Under the pieces are notes generated by a model, which was given only the letters and a program-made list of their open reading frames with translations, had not been told where the DNA came from and searched no databases. From assembly GCA_020635715.1 (NCBI GenBank), contig JACJZG010000002.1, forward strand, positions 186,001 through 250,000: a DNA stretch of 64,000 bases, given 5' to 3'. Shown piece by piece: positions 53,030-62,022 of the stretch. The stretch is from Flavobacteriales bacterium. GTDB lineage: Bacteria > Bacteroidota > Bacteroidia > Flavobacteriales_F > PHOS-HE28. The position numbers and the translations under genes are program-made. Every line of letters begins with the position of its first letter. Positions within the stretch are counted from its first letter, which is position 1.

Positions 53030-56000
53030 ATGAAGCGCCTTCATACCCTGGTCCTTGTCCTCGCCTGCAGCGGGGCCTCGACCGTGATCGCCCAGATGCC
53101 GGAACGGCGGGTCCTTCCTTGGAGGGCCACACCAACGATCAGCGCCGACCCGACCGCCATCAAAGGGCAGGCCCCAGCGGTGACGGGTGACAAGGAAATG
53201 GAACCATCGGCCCCCCTGTCGGGCGAGGTGTACTATGATATGGACCGGGGTGGGCTCCCGCTCTGGACACCGGAGTTCCGTGTGCCGCAGGGCACCGTTT
53301 CCTTTCAGGTGGCTCTGGAGGATGCCGTGTGGGAACCTGTGCCGGAAGAGATGCTGAAGCGCTATCCCGCTCTGGAGAAGGTGGGTGATGCTCCGGTGAT
53401 CCGCACCAACGCCGCCGTACAGCGGAAAGAGACCGTGGCGTCGGTGGTGGTGGAACCCTTCAAGCGGAACACCACCACCGGAAGGGTGGAACGGCTGGTG
53501 GAGGCGCGGCTGAGCTACCGGGATCTGGTGCGCGGTGGCGCCGGACGCCCGAAGAGCTATCCACCCAGTTCCAAGCTGGCCAGCGGGAGTTGGTACCGCA
53601 TGAGCGTGCCGGCTGATGGGGTGTACAAGGTGACCTATCAAACCTTGGTGCAACTCGGCTTGGACATGGGCAACCTGGCCTCGGACCGGATCAATGTATA
53701 CGGGAACCATACCGGCATGCTGCCTTTCCAGAACAGCGCGCTTCCAGCGACCGACCTGCTGGTCAACGCGATCGAGGTGGTGGATGGAGGTGACGGGGTC
53801 TTTGGCCCGGGTGATCATCTGCTGTTCTACGCCAGCGGCCCCCAACGCTGGGGAACGGGAGGCAAGGGTTTCGTGCATACCAAGAACGTCTATTGCGACA
53901 GCGCCAGCTACTTCATCGGGGTCGATGTGGAACCGGCCGTTCGTGTGGGGCCGGCTTCCCAGTCGACCGCCACTCCGACCCAGGTGGTCTCCACCTACAG
54001 TGAACGTGCGTTCATCGAACGGGACCTGGTCAACCTCCTGAAGAGCGGACGCACCTGGTTCGGGGAGGTCTTTGATCAGACCTTGTCCTATCCCTATGCC
54101 TTCAGCGTTCCGGGTATCGTGCAGACAGACTCGGCTTTCCTGCGGGTGGTGGGCGCCGCACGTACCATCGGGACAGGCAATTCGAGCAGCTTCGATCTGA
54201 ACGTATCCGGTCAGTTCAGTACCAGCTTTAGCGTTCCCGGGGTGCCGGAGAGTTACACCAGCGTGTACGGACAGAACTTCGATCGCACCTATGGCTTCCT
54301 TCCCAGCGGTGGAAGCCTCGCGGTGAACATGACCTTCAACAAGTTCAATCCGGTGACCTCCATCGGCTGGATGGATTTCCTCGAACTGAACTGCCGTCGG
54401 CAACTCCGTCAGTTCACCGATCAGCAATCCTTCCGTGACCTCCGGTCGGTAGGCCCCGGTGCCATCAGTGAATTCGTCCTGGAACAGGCCCAGAGCGTCC
54501 ATCGGATCTGGGAGATCACCGATCCGAGCCAGCCGCGGGAGGTGCAGGCCACCGTAGATGGCGGCAACCTGCGCTTCACCATGGCGACGGACAGCCTGCG
54601 GCAGTTCATCTCCTTCCGCAACGCCAACTACCCGGAGCCCACACCCATCGGGCAGGTGGAGAACCAGAACCTGCACGGCACCCCCACGGGCATGGACCTT
54701 ACCATCATCTGTCCTCCACAGTTCCAGGCGGCGGCCAGCCAGCTCGCCGAGCGGCGCATGAGCGAGGGCCTCCATGTGATCATCGTGAGCCCGCAGCAGG
54801 TGTACAACGAGTTCTCCAGCGGCTCCCGCGATGCCACGGCCATCAAGCGCTACATGCGGATGCAGTACGATCGGGCGGGTGCTCCGGAGGAGATGCCGCG
54901 CTACCTGTTGTTGTTCGGGGATGGTTCCTATAACAACTTCTCCCTGGCCCCGAGCAACCAGAACTGGATCCCCAGCTATCAAACGGTGAACGTGATGGAC
55001 CCTGCGCGTTCCTACGGTACTGACGACTACTACGGCTTCCTGGACGAGAACGAGGGTGAACGCACCAGTGATCTGGTTGATATCGGTATCGGTCGGTTGC
55101 CCGTGAGCTCTGTGGAACAGGCGCAGCAGGTGGTGGCCAAACTCCTGCGGTACGATGCCACCCGCACCTTGAGCTTCCAAGGCAGCAGTTGCTCCGCCAA
55201 TGGCGACGGTGGCCTTGCCGATTGGCGCACACATGTCCTTTTCGCATCCGATGACCAGAACGGCGAGAGCTTCGAGAACACCATCCACCTGGGGCAGAGC
55301 GAGACCCTGGCGCAACGGGTGGTGAACGAACACCCTTACTTGAACGTGGACAAGGTGTATCTGGACGCCTACCAGCAGATCTCCACCCCCGGAGGAGCCC
55401 GCTACCCGCAGGCCGCCACCGACCTGGAGGATGCGGTTGAGAACGGCCTGCTGCTGGTGAACTACATCGGCCATGGCGGCGAGGTAGGCTGGGCGCACGA
55501 ACGCTTCCTGGACAACACCACCATCCTGGGTTGGACGAACGGGGACCGGCTCCCCTTGTTCATGACGGCGACCTGCGAATTCACCCGGTGGGATGATCCC
55601 GGCCGTACCTCTGCCGGAGAGTACGTCCTGCTCAATCCGGACGGGGGAGGTATCGGCCTAATGACCACCTCGCGCCTGGCTTACTCGTTGCAGAACTTCA
55701 ACCTGGGCAGCAAGTTCTATGACCATGTGTTCCGCAGGGAGGAAGAACTGGGGCGTGAAGAGCGGCTCGGGGACATTTACCGCCAGACGAAGCGGGCGAT
55801 CGCCACGGCCGACCCCAACTCGTTCAACCACATGAACTTCTGTCTGATGGGGGACCCGAGCCTGCGCCTGGCCTTACCGCGGAACAGCCTGAGCATCACC
55901 TCCATCACCGACACACTGGGGACCCCGGTGGACACGCTCAAGGCCTTGTCCACGGTGCGCATCAGCGGGTTCGTGCACGATGGTTCCGGGCAGCCGATGC

Positions 56001-56956
56001 AGGACTTCAACGGTGTGGTGGTGCCCATCGTGTACGACAAGTCCCAGCAGCAGTACACCCTGGCGAACGATGGCGGCAATCCGTTCCCCTATCAGCTTCG
56101 CAAGAACGTCATGTACCGAGGCCGTGCGACGGTCACGAGCGGGACCTTCTCCTTCACCTTCGTGGTCCCGCGCGACATCAACTACCAGGTGGGAACGGGG
56201 CGTGTGAGCTGCTATGCGGAGAATGCGACCACCAACGCCTGCGGGTTCACCAATGATCCGCTGGTGGGAAGCACCGCCACGGACGTGGCCCCCGATGATG
56301 TGGGTCCGCAGGTGGACCTGTACATGAACGATGACAACTTCGTGAGCGGCGGCATCACCGATGAGAACCCGCTGATCTTCGCGAAGCTCTTCGATGAGAA
56401 CGGGATCAACACGGTGGGGTCGAGCATTGGGCACGACCTGCTGGCGGTGGTGGATGAGAACACGGATCAAGCCATCGTGCTGAACGACCTATACCAGGCC
56501 GATATGGATACCTACAAGAGCGGTGAGGTCCGCTACCGGCTCAGCGAACTGGCGGAGGGTCCGCATACGATCCGGTTGAAGGCCTGGGACACCTTCAACA
56601 ACTCTTCGGAGTCGACCACGGACTTCGTGGTGGCTTCGTCGGAAGGACTTGCGCTGGAACATGTCCTGAACTACCCGAACCCGTTCACCACCTACACGGA
56701 GTTCTACTTCGAGCACAACCGGCCCTGCACCAACCTGGATGTCCAGGTGCAGGTGTTCACCGTGAGCGGCAGGTTGGTGAAGACCTTGAGCCGGCAGCTG
56801 GCCTGCGATGGGTACCGCAGCGAGGGAATGGCCTGGAACGGCCTGGACGACTTCGGGGACAAGCTGGGCCGTGGCGTGTACGTCTACCGCCTGAATGTGA
56901 CCACCCCGGAAGGGGAGCGGGCGGAGAAGTTCGAGAAGCTGGTGATCCTGCGTTGA
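53030..56956 (+). CDS. porU: type IX secretion system sortase PorU
   Basis: A 1308-residue cell-surface protease/transpeptidase that removes the C-terminal sorting domain of T9SS cargo and attaches it to the surface glycolipid. A signal peptide runs to about residue 22. The N-terminal region is strand-rich; the C25 (gingipain-like) domain at about 570-910 carries His815 in YIGHGGEVGW and Cys849 in TATCEFTRWDDP. Ig-like domains follow, and the end domain begins NYPNPFTTYTEFYFEHN with WNGLDDFGDKLGRGVYVYR. ATG 53030 is supported by the signal peptide; the frame is open far upstream but overlaps porP in antisense. One-mismatch -7 box at 52987-52994. Confidence 0.95.
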   Translation: MKRLHTLVLVLACSGASTVIAQMPERRVLPWRATPTISADPTAIKGQAPAVTGDKEMEPSAPLSGEVYYDMDRGGLPLWTPEFRVPQGTVSFQVALEDAVWEPVPEEMLKRYPALEKVGDAPVIRTNAAVQRKETVASVVVEPFKRNTTTGRVERLVEARLSYRDLVRGGAGRPKSYPPSSKLASGSWYRMSVPADGVYKVTYQTLVQLGLDMGNLASDRINVYGNHTGMLPFQNSALPATDLLVNAIEVVDGGDGVFGPGDHLLFYASGPQRWGTGGKGFVHTKNVYCDSASYFIGVDVEPAVRVGPASQSTATPTQVVSTYSERAFIERDLVNLLKSGRTWFGEVFDQTLSYPYAFSVPGIVQTDSAFLRVVGAARTIGTGNSSSFDLNVSGQFSTSFSVPGVPESYTSVYGQNFDRTYGFLPSGGSLAVNMTFNKFNPVTSIGWMDFLELNCRRQLRQFTDQQSFRDLRSVGPGAISEFVLEQAQSVHRIWEITDPSQPREVQATVDGGNLRFTMATDSLRQFISFRNANYPEPTPIGQVENQNLHGTPTGMDLTIICPPQFQAAASQLAERRMSEGLHVIIVSPQQVYNEFSSGSRDATAIKRYMRMQYDRAGAPEEMPRYLLLFGDGSYNNFSLAPSNQNWIPSYQTVNVMDPARSYGTDDYYGFLDENEGERTSDLVDIGIGRLPVSSVEQAQQVVAKLLRYDATRTLSFQGSSCSANGDGGLADWRTHVLFASDDQNGESFENTIHLGQSETLAQRVVNEHPYLNVDKVYLDAYQQISTPGGARYPQAATDLEDAVENGLLLVNYIGHGGEVGWAHERFLDNTTILGWTNGDRLPLFMTATCEFTRWDDPGRTSAGEYVLLNPDGGGIGLMTTSRLAYSLQNFNLGSKFYDHVFRREEELGREERLGDIYRQTKRAIATADPNSFNHMNFCLMGDPSLRLALPRNSLSITSITDTLGTPVDTLKALSTVRISGFVHDGSGQPMQDFNGVVVPIVYDKSQQQYTLANDGGNPFPYQLRKNVMYRGRATVTSGTFSFTFVVPRDINYQVGTGRVSCYAENATTNACGFTNDPLVGSTATDVAPDDVGPQVDLYMNDDNFVSGGITDENPLIFAKLFDENGINTVGSSIGHDLLAVVDENTDQAIVLNDLYQADMDTYKSGEVRYRLSELAEGPHTIRLKAWDTFNNSSESTTDFVVASSEGLALEHVLNYPNPFTTYTEFYFEHNRPCTNLDVQVQVFTVSGRLVKTLSRQLACDGYRSEGMAWNGLDDFGDKLGRGVYVYRLNVTTPEGERAEKFEKLVILR

Positions 56957-57080
56957 GTACACCTCGAGGTACCTCGGTTCAGCATCATCACCGCGTTGCG
57001 ACGACCCTTTGGGCGCCGGTGCCATCTGTTCGAGGGACTTCGAGGCGCCCGTGACACAATAAACCCCTGGGGGGCAGCGT

Positions 57081-57088
57081 ATATTTGC
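57081..57088 (+). promoter_or_regulatory. -7 promoter element for porV
   Basis: TATATTTG is a perfect TAnnTTTG match 25 nt before the porV ATG, which suggests that porV-ispF can be transcribed independently of porU. Confidence 0.6.
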
Positions 57089-57113
57089 CGTCCTTTTTCC
57101 GAATCACCCGCGC

Positions 57114-58415
57114 ATGACCTTCCTCCGGCCCCTTTCTGCCGTCACCGTCGTCACTATCGTGGGCCTGTTGCCGGGGTCGGTGTTCGCGCAGCCCTGCGAT
57201 CCGCAGTTCCGTGCTTCCGGCCAGCAGTGCAACGATCAGCTCAATACCATCACCACGGCCGTGCCGTTCCTGCTGATCAGCCCCGACTCACGGGCGGGTG
57301 GCATGGGTGATGCCGGTGTGGCGATCTCGCCGGACGCTAACGCGATCCACTGGAACCCATCGAAGCTGGCCTTCGCGGAGAACGACGGGGAGTTCAGCAT
57401 GAGCTACAGCCCGTGGTTGCGCAACCTGGTGCCGGACATGAGCCTGGCCTACCTGGCCGGATACAAGCGACTGAGCAACAAGCGCGGCGCGATCGGTGGT
57501 TCCCTGCGTTATTTCAACCTGGGCAGCATCCTCTTCACCGATGTGAACGGTTCCACCATCCGTGACTTCAAGCCGGCCGAGTTCGCCGTGGACCTTGCCT
57601 TCGCCCAGAAGTTCAGCGACCGGTTCTCCGGTGGCATCGCCATCCGCTACATCAACAGCAACCTCACCGGGGGCATCAGCGTGCAGGGCGCCAATTCCAA
57701 GGCGGGCCAGTCGGTGGCCGCGGATGTTTCGTTCTTCTACATGAACGATCAAGCGCAGATGGGGGACAAGGACGCCACCTTCGCCTTCGGCGTGAACGTG
57801 TCCAACATCGGGGCGAAGATGTCCTATACGGAGACCGCCGCGCAGAACTTCATCCCCATCAACCTGCGCCTGGGCCCGTCGATCAAGCTTGAACTGGACC
57901 AGTACAACAGCATCGCGTTCAACCTGGACGTGAACAAGCTGCTGGTGCCGACCCCGCCTGTTTACCTGCTGGATGAGAACGGCGCGTTGATCATCGATCC
58001 GGTCACCGGCAACTACCAAGTGGCCAGCGGCCGCGACCCCGACGTCGGGATCATGACCGGTATCCTGGGATCATTCACTGACGCCCCCGGTAACGTGGGT
58101 TACGACGACAATGGCAAGCCGTATGTGGAGAGCGGCAGCCGCCTGCGCGAGGAATTGCGCGAGATCAATCTAGCCGGTGGCTTCGAGTACTGGTATGCCG
58201 AGCAGTTCGCCTTCCGCACCGGTTACTTCTGGGAGCACTACACCAAGGGCAACCGCAAGTACTTCACGCTGGGTGCCGGGGTCAAGTACAGCATCTTCAC
58301 GCTCGACCTGAGCTACCTGATCGCGAACACACAACGGAGCCCGCTGGCCAACACGCTGCGCTTCACCCTGGGCTTCAAGTTCGACAAGGCCAAGAAGAAG
58401 CCGGAGTCCAATTGA
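57114..58415 (+). CDS. porV: type IX secretion system outer membrane protein PorV
   Basis: A 433-residue outer-membrane barrel (also known as LptO) that receives folded cargo from the T9SS translocon and delivers it to PorU. A signal peptide ends at SVFAQ (about residue 25). The family signature is LLISPDSRAGGMGDAGVAISPDANAIHWNPSKLAF. Barrel strands follow, including AVDLAFAQKFSDRFSGGIAIRY and a C-terminal LRFTLGFKF. It lies directly after porU and has its own promoter. Its stop codon overlaps the ispF start by 1 bp (TGATG). Confidence 0.95.
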   Translation: MTFLRPLSAVTVVTIVGLLPGSVFAQPCDPQFRASGQQCNDQLNTITTAVPFLLISPDSRAGGMGDAGVAISPDANAIHWNPSKLAFAENDGEFSMSYSPWLRNLVPDMSLAYLAGYKRLSNKRGAIGGSLRYFNLGSILFTDVNGSTIRDFKPAEFAVDLAFAQKFSDRFSGGIAIRYINSNLTGGISVQGANSKAGQSVAADVSFFYMNDQAQMGDKDATFAFGVNVSNIGAKMSYTETAAQNFIPINLRLGPSIKLELDQYNSIAFNLDVNKLLVPTPPVYLLDENGALIIDPVTGNYQVASGRDPDVGIMTGILGSFTDAPGNVGYDDNGKPYVESGSRLREELREINLAGGFEYWYAEQFAFRTGYFWEHYTKGNRKYFTLGAGVKYSIFTLDLSYLIANTQRSPLANTLRFTLGFKFDKAKKKPESN

Positions 58416-58891
58416 TGTTCCGCGTCGGCTTCGGATTCGACGTCCACCAGCTGGTGGAAGGACGTGAACTCTGGCTGGGTGGCGTGCACATCCCACATCC
58501 GATCGGTGCCCTTGGTCATTCCGATGCCGACGTTCTTCTTCACGCACTTTGTGATGCACTGCTCGGCGCCGCCGGTCTTGGCGATATCGGCCGGCATTTC
58601 CCGGACACCGATGCCCGTTGGAAGGGAGCGGACAGCAAATTGCTCTTGAAGGAGGTGGTGCGCCTGCTGAAGGAGAAGGGCTGGCAGGTGGGCAATGTGG
58701 ATCTCACGCTGATCCTGGAGAAGCCGAAGATCATGCCGCACGTTCCCGCCATGCGTTCCATCATCGCCCCGATCCTGGGCGTGGCGGAGGATGCGGTGAG
58801 CATCAAGGCCACCACGAACGAGAAGATGGGCTTCGTTGGTCGGGAGGAGGGTGTTGCCGCTCATGCGGTGGCCCTCATCCAAAAGGACTAA
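58415..58891 (+). CDS. ispF: 2-C-methyl-D-erythritol 2,4-cyclodiphosphate synthase
   Basis: A 158-residue enzyme of the MEP isoprenoid pathway that cyclises CDP-methylerythritol 2-phosphate. The zinc-site motif FGFDVHQL is at about residues 6-13, followed by HSDADVLLHALCDALLGA, DIGRHFPDTDARWKGADS and SIKATTNEKMGFVGREEGVAAHAVAL. ATG 58415 overlaps the porV stop by one base, so translation is coupled. The last codons overlap the convergent DUF4956 gene by 4 bp, so the two stop codons interlock. No other MEP gene is nearby. Confidence 0.96.
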   Translation: MFRVGFGFDVHQLVEGRELWLGGVHIPHPIGALGHSDADVLLHALCDALLGAAGLGDIGRHFPDTDARWKGADSKLLLKEVVRLLKEKGWQVGNVDLTLILEKPKIMPHVPAMRSIIAPILGVAEDAVSIKATTNEKMGFVGREEGVAAHAVALIQKD

Positions 58892-59538
58892 TCGTCCCCG
58901 TCGTCAACCGGCGACTGGGCAAAGGAGGCGTGTCCCTGTTCGTCCTCGAAGTAGAAGACCTTCAGTTCGGCCGTGTCCTTCAGCAGGTCGATCTTGCCGA
59001 TCTCCACGCGTGAGGTCTTCACGCCCAACCGCTGGTGGAGGTCCTCGTAAAGAGCCACTTTGTTCTCCGGCTTGATCAGGTCGATCCGCTCATAGATCAG
59101 GAACTTCACCGCCTCGTGCCGCGTGAGCCAGACGTGCTCGAGCGCATAGGTCATCAGCAGGATCATGCCGTCGGTGAAGAGCAGTTCGGCCAGGCTCACC
59201 TTCTTGCTGGCAAGGGCATTGATCACCGCCACACTGATCGTGGCGAAGAGGTAGGTCATGTCCTTGATGCTGATCTGCTCGGTGCGGTAGCGCAGCACCC
59301 CGAAGATGGCGAAGAGGCCGAAGGCGAAGCCGATGCTCAGTTTCACGCTGTTGAGCAGCACGCACAGGAAGAAGATGAGCGTGTTGAAGAGGAAGTAGGT
59401 GAAGAGGTAGTCCTTCTTGCGGTGGATGGGGTAGTAGATCAACCGGATCAGCACGAAGAGGACGACCGTGTTGATGCTGAACTTGAAGAGAAGCTCCCAC
59501 ATGTCGGCGTGGATGAGCGGCATTCCGAAGATCTTCAT
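58888..59538 (-). CDS. DUF4956 family membrane protein
   Basis: A 216-residue protein with about four membrane helices in its first half (about 16-125), for example LLFKFSINTVVLFVLIRLIYYP and IGFAFGLFAIFGVLRYRTEQISIKDMTYLFATISVAVINAL, and a soluble C-terminal domain of strands and helices. The FGVLRYRTE-xx-I-x-DMTY motif is characteristic of DUF4956. These proteins are often found next to VTC-domain polyphosphate polymerases, as here (16 bp apart), and probably assist polyphosphate synthesis or membrane location; the mechanism is unknown. ATG 59538 is used because it agrees with the family start. Confidence 0.88.
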   Translation of the reverse strand: MKIFGMPLIHADMWELLFKFSINTVVLFVLIRLIYYPIHRKKDYLFTYFLFNTLIFFLCVLLNSVKLSIGFAFGLFAIFGVLRYRTEQISIKDMTYLFATISVAVINALASKKVSLAELLFTDGMILLMTYALEHVWLTRHEAVKFLIYERIDLIKPENKVALYEDLHQRLGVKTSRVEIGKIDLLKDTAELKVFYFEDEQGHASFAQSPVDDGDD

Positions 59539-59554
59539 GGTGCGATGATAGGGC

Positions 59555-60307
59555 TTAGGCGGCCTGGCGGATCCGGTCCAGTTTGAGCAGCACGGCCTTG
59601 AACGCATTGTGCTTGACACGCCTGCCCAGGAGCAGGAGGCCCACGCAATACTTGCTCATGCCCGAGGCGGGGAAGACGCGTTCGCGCATGATCCGTACGA
59701 AGGGGGAGGTGCGGTCGGCCCGCTCCTGCTTCAGTTCCGCGATGACGATGCCGCCCAAAGCACGGTCCTCACCCGCGCTGCTGTACCGGAGGTCTACGTC
59801 CATGGTGAGCCGCTCGGGGCTGCTGCGGCTGACGAAGGTGTATCGCGTGAAGTGGTTCCACAGGGTGGCCTGCAGCGGCGCATCGCTCTGGCTGGCGCCG
59901 GCCACGAAGGCCTGTTGTTCCGCGCTCAACTGATCAGGGATGGCCTCCACGCGCATGCGCTTCTTATCCGTGCGGCCCCGGCCGGTCTTCCGTTTCACCT
60001 CCAGGAAGACGAGGTCGCTGCCGATGTACTCGCGGAAGCGCACCTTGCTGCGGAAGGTCCGGCGGTTGTGGTGCGCGTAATAATCGCGCAGGTCGGGCGT
60101 ATCGAAGTAGAGGCTGCGATACGGGGTGCCCCGCTTGCCGTCCACTTCCAACAGTCGGTAGTGCGGGAGCATGGCCTCCAACACCTCGGTAAGCCGGTCC
60201 TCACCGAACACGTATTTCGTGTCCACACGGTCCTGCAGCTTCACGCCGTCCATCTCCTCCAGGGAGATGGGCTCGAAGCGGTCCAGGAGCGTTGTAGGAG
60301 TGGTCAT
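59555..60307 (-). CDS. VTC-domain polyphosphate polymerase
   Basis: A 250-residue protein with the VTC fold that makes polyphosphate from nucleoside triphosphate inside a tunnel-shaped active site. Visible are RVDTKYVFGEDRL at the N-terminus, YRSLYFDTPDLRDYYAHH and RSKVRFREYIGSDLVFLEVKRKTG with alternate basic residues, then LRYSSAGEDR and IVIAELKQERAD, followed by SKYCVGLLLL. The basic residues and ELK are in the positions that bind triphosphate and metal in related proteins. It shares an operon with DUF4956 and a promoter at 60324. The physiological nucleotide is unknown. Confidence 0.9.
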   Translation of the reverse strand: MTTPTTLLDRFEPISLEEMDGVKLQDRVDTKYVFGEDRLTEVLEAMLPHYRLLEVDGKRGTPYRSLYFDTPDLRDYYAHHNRRTFRSKVRFREYIGSDLVFLEVKRKTGRGRTDKKRMRVEAIPDQLSAEQQAFVAGASQSDAPLQATLWNHFTRYTFVSRSSPERLTMDVDLRYSSAGEDRALGGIVIAELKQERADRTSPFVRIMRERVFPASGMSKYCVGLLLLGRRVKHNAFKAVLLKLDRIRQAA

Positions 60308-60323
60308 GGCCGAAAGGAGCCGC

Positions 60324-60331
60324 CAAACTTA
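60324..60331 (-). promoter_or_regulatory. -7 promoter element for the polyphosphate polymerase/DUF4956 pair
   Basis: The minus strand reads TAAGTTTG, a perfect TAnnTTTG match 16 nt before the ATG at 60307. Confidence 0.6.
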
Positions 60332-60413
60332 CGGATACCGGGGTGCGCTGAAGCCCATGACCATGCGAAGACGCCGGACCTCGCTTTACTTTTAGCCCCC
60401 TTTACCACGACCC

Positions 60414-60902
60414 ATGGGCGATCCCCGCAGTGCACCCCTCGATCTGGTGATCCATGCCTCGGCGTCGGACCTGCCCGAATCGGACCAGGTCTTGCTGAAC
60501 GCCGCCCATGAAGCAGCGCTGCGGGCCTATGCTCCCTATTCGAACTTCCAGGTGGGGGCGGCGTTGCGCATGAAGGACGGTCGTGTGGTCACCGGGAGCA
60601 ACCAGGAGAACGCCTCCTTCCCGGCCGGTACCTGTGCGGAACGGACCGCCCTGCATGCCGCCATGGCCTTCGACCCGAACGGGGTGGCCGAGACCATGGC
60701 GATCGTGGTGCCCTCCGTGACCGGTGAACGGCCGGTGACCCCCTGTGGGATCTGTCGACAGGCCCTGCTGGAGCAGGAGATCCGCCAGAAACGGGCGCCC
60801 TTGCGGTTGCTCATGGCCATTCCGAACGGCCCGGTCTACGAGGTGCGGAGCGCGGGTCAATTGCTGCCGCTCTCCTTCGACGCCTCCTTCCTCAACGGCT
60901 GA
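60414..60902 (+). CDS. cdd: cytidine deaminase
   Basis: A 162-residue zinc enzyme that deaminates cytidine and deoxycytidine to uridine in pyrimidine salvage. The catalytic Glu and zinc ligands are visible as FPAGTCAERTALHAAM and TPCGICRQALLEQE; the upstream AYAPYSNFQVGAAL and SNQENASFP motifs complete the active site. The homotetrameric size is usual. The gene is the conserved upstream neighbour of pdhA in Bacteroidota. A one-mismatch -7 box, TACTTTTA, lies at 60387-60394, 19 nt before the ATG. Confidence 0.95.
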   Translation: MGDPRSAPLDLVIHASASDLPESDQVLLNAAHEAALRAYAPYSNFQVGAALRMKDGRVVTGSNQENASFPAGTCAERTALHAAMAFDPNGVAETMAIVVPSVTGERPVTPCGICRQALLEQEIRQKRAPLRLLMAIPNGPVYEVRSAGQLLPLSFDASFLNG

Positions 60903-60932
60903 TGTGACGGTCCGGCCGGAATGGCCGGGGGC

Positions 60933-60940
60933 TATATTTG
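60933..60940 (+). promoter_or_regulatory. -7 promoter element directly upstream of pdhA
   Basis: TATATTTG is a perfect TAnnTTTG match only 10 nt before the pdhA ATG, so transcription would begin about five bases before the coding region. Confidence 0.6.
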
Positions 60941-60950
60941 CCCTCACCTC

Positions 60951-62009
60951 ATGAGCACGAAGACAGCCGCTGCCGCCAAGGGCAGCAAGTCCAGGAAAGC
61001 GGAGACCGGAAAAGGCGGTGACGCCGGCTTCGGGAAGGAGACCTACCTGCGCTGGTTCAAGGAGATGGTGCTCATGCGCCGCTTCGAGGAGAAGACCGGC
61101 CAGCTCTACACCATGCAGAAGTTCGGCGGTTTCTGCCACCTCTACATCGGGCAGGAGGCCATCCTTGCGGGCATGATCACCGCGATCCGCCCAACGGACC
61201 GCCTCATCACCGGCTACCGGGACCACGCGCACCCCCTCGTACTGGGTACGCCCAGCAAGCACGTGATGGCGGAGCTCTTCGGCAAGATGACCGGCACGAG
61301 CAAGGGCAAGGGCGGCAGCATGCATTACTTCGACAAGCAGCGCAACCTATTCGGTGGCCACGGCATCGTGGGCGGGCAGATCGGCCTGGGCGCCGGCATC
61401 GCCTTCGCCGACAAGTACCGTGGCGAGGATCATGTGACCCTCTGCTTCATGGGCGATGGCGCCATCCGCCAGGGCATGTTGCACGAGACTTTCAACATGG
61501 CCATGACGTGGAAGTTGCCGGTGGTCTTCATCATCGAGAACAACAACTACGCCATGGGCACCAGCGTGGAGCGCACGAGCAACGTGCACGACCTCAGCAC
61601 CATCGGTGAGAGTTACGACATGCCGGGGCTCGGTGTGAACGGCATGCGCTGCGAGGATGTGCATGAAGCGATCGCGATGGCCTGTGCGCATGCACGCGCC
61701 GGGAACGGTCCCTACCTGCTGGACATCAAGACCTATCGCTACAAGGGGCACAGCATGAGCGATCCCCAGAAGTACCGCACGAAGGAGGAGGTGGAGGCCT
61801 ACAAGAAGCAGGACCCGATCGAGGGGGTACGCGCGACGTTGCTGCAGCAGAAGTGGGCCACCGAAGCCGAGCTGGAACGCATCGATGCGGAGGTGAAGAA
61901 GGAGGTGGAGGCCGCGGTGAAGTTCGCCGAGGAGAGCCCCATGGCCACGGAGGACGAGTTGTACAACGACGTGTACGCCGAGAAGAACTACCCATTCGAG
62001 AAAGACTGA
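60951..62009 (+). CDS. pdhA: pyruvate dehydrogenase E1 component subunit alpha
   Basis: A 352-residue subunit of the thiamine-diphosphate-dependent E1, which decarboxylates pyruvate and passes the acetyl group to E2. The first 20 residues are Lys/Ala-rich. The catalytic layout is intact: RRFEEKTGQLYTMQKFGGF, ITGYRDHAHPLV, KGKGGSMHYFDK, the TPP/Mg motif GDGAIRQGMLHETFNMA to ENNNYAMGTSVERTS, and the phosphorylation-loop-like YRYKGHSMSDPQKYR. ATG 60951 follows a perfect promoter box; an in-frame start at 60921 lies upstream of that box. The next gene is E2; the E1 beta gene is not in the window. Confidence 0.96.
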   Translation: MSTKTAAAAKGSKSRKAETGKGGDAGFGKETYLRWFKEMVLMRRFEEKTGQLYTMQKFGGFCHLYIGQEAILAGMITAIRPTDRLITGYRDHAHPLVLGTPSKHVMAELFGKMTGTSKGKGGSMHYFDKQRNLFGGHGIVGGQIGLGAGIAFADKYRGEDHVTLCFMGDGAIRQGMLHETFNMAMTWKLPVVFIIENNNYAMGTSVERTSNVHDLSTIGESYDMPGLGVNGMRCEDVHEAIAMACAHARAGNGPYLLDIKTYRYKGHSMSDPQKYRTKEEVEAYKKQDPIEGVRATLLQQKWATEAELERIDAEVKKEVEAAVKFAEESPMATEDELYNDVYAEKNYPFEKD

Positions 62010-62022
62010 ACGCCCCAACGAC

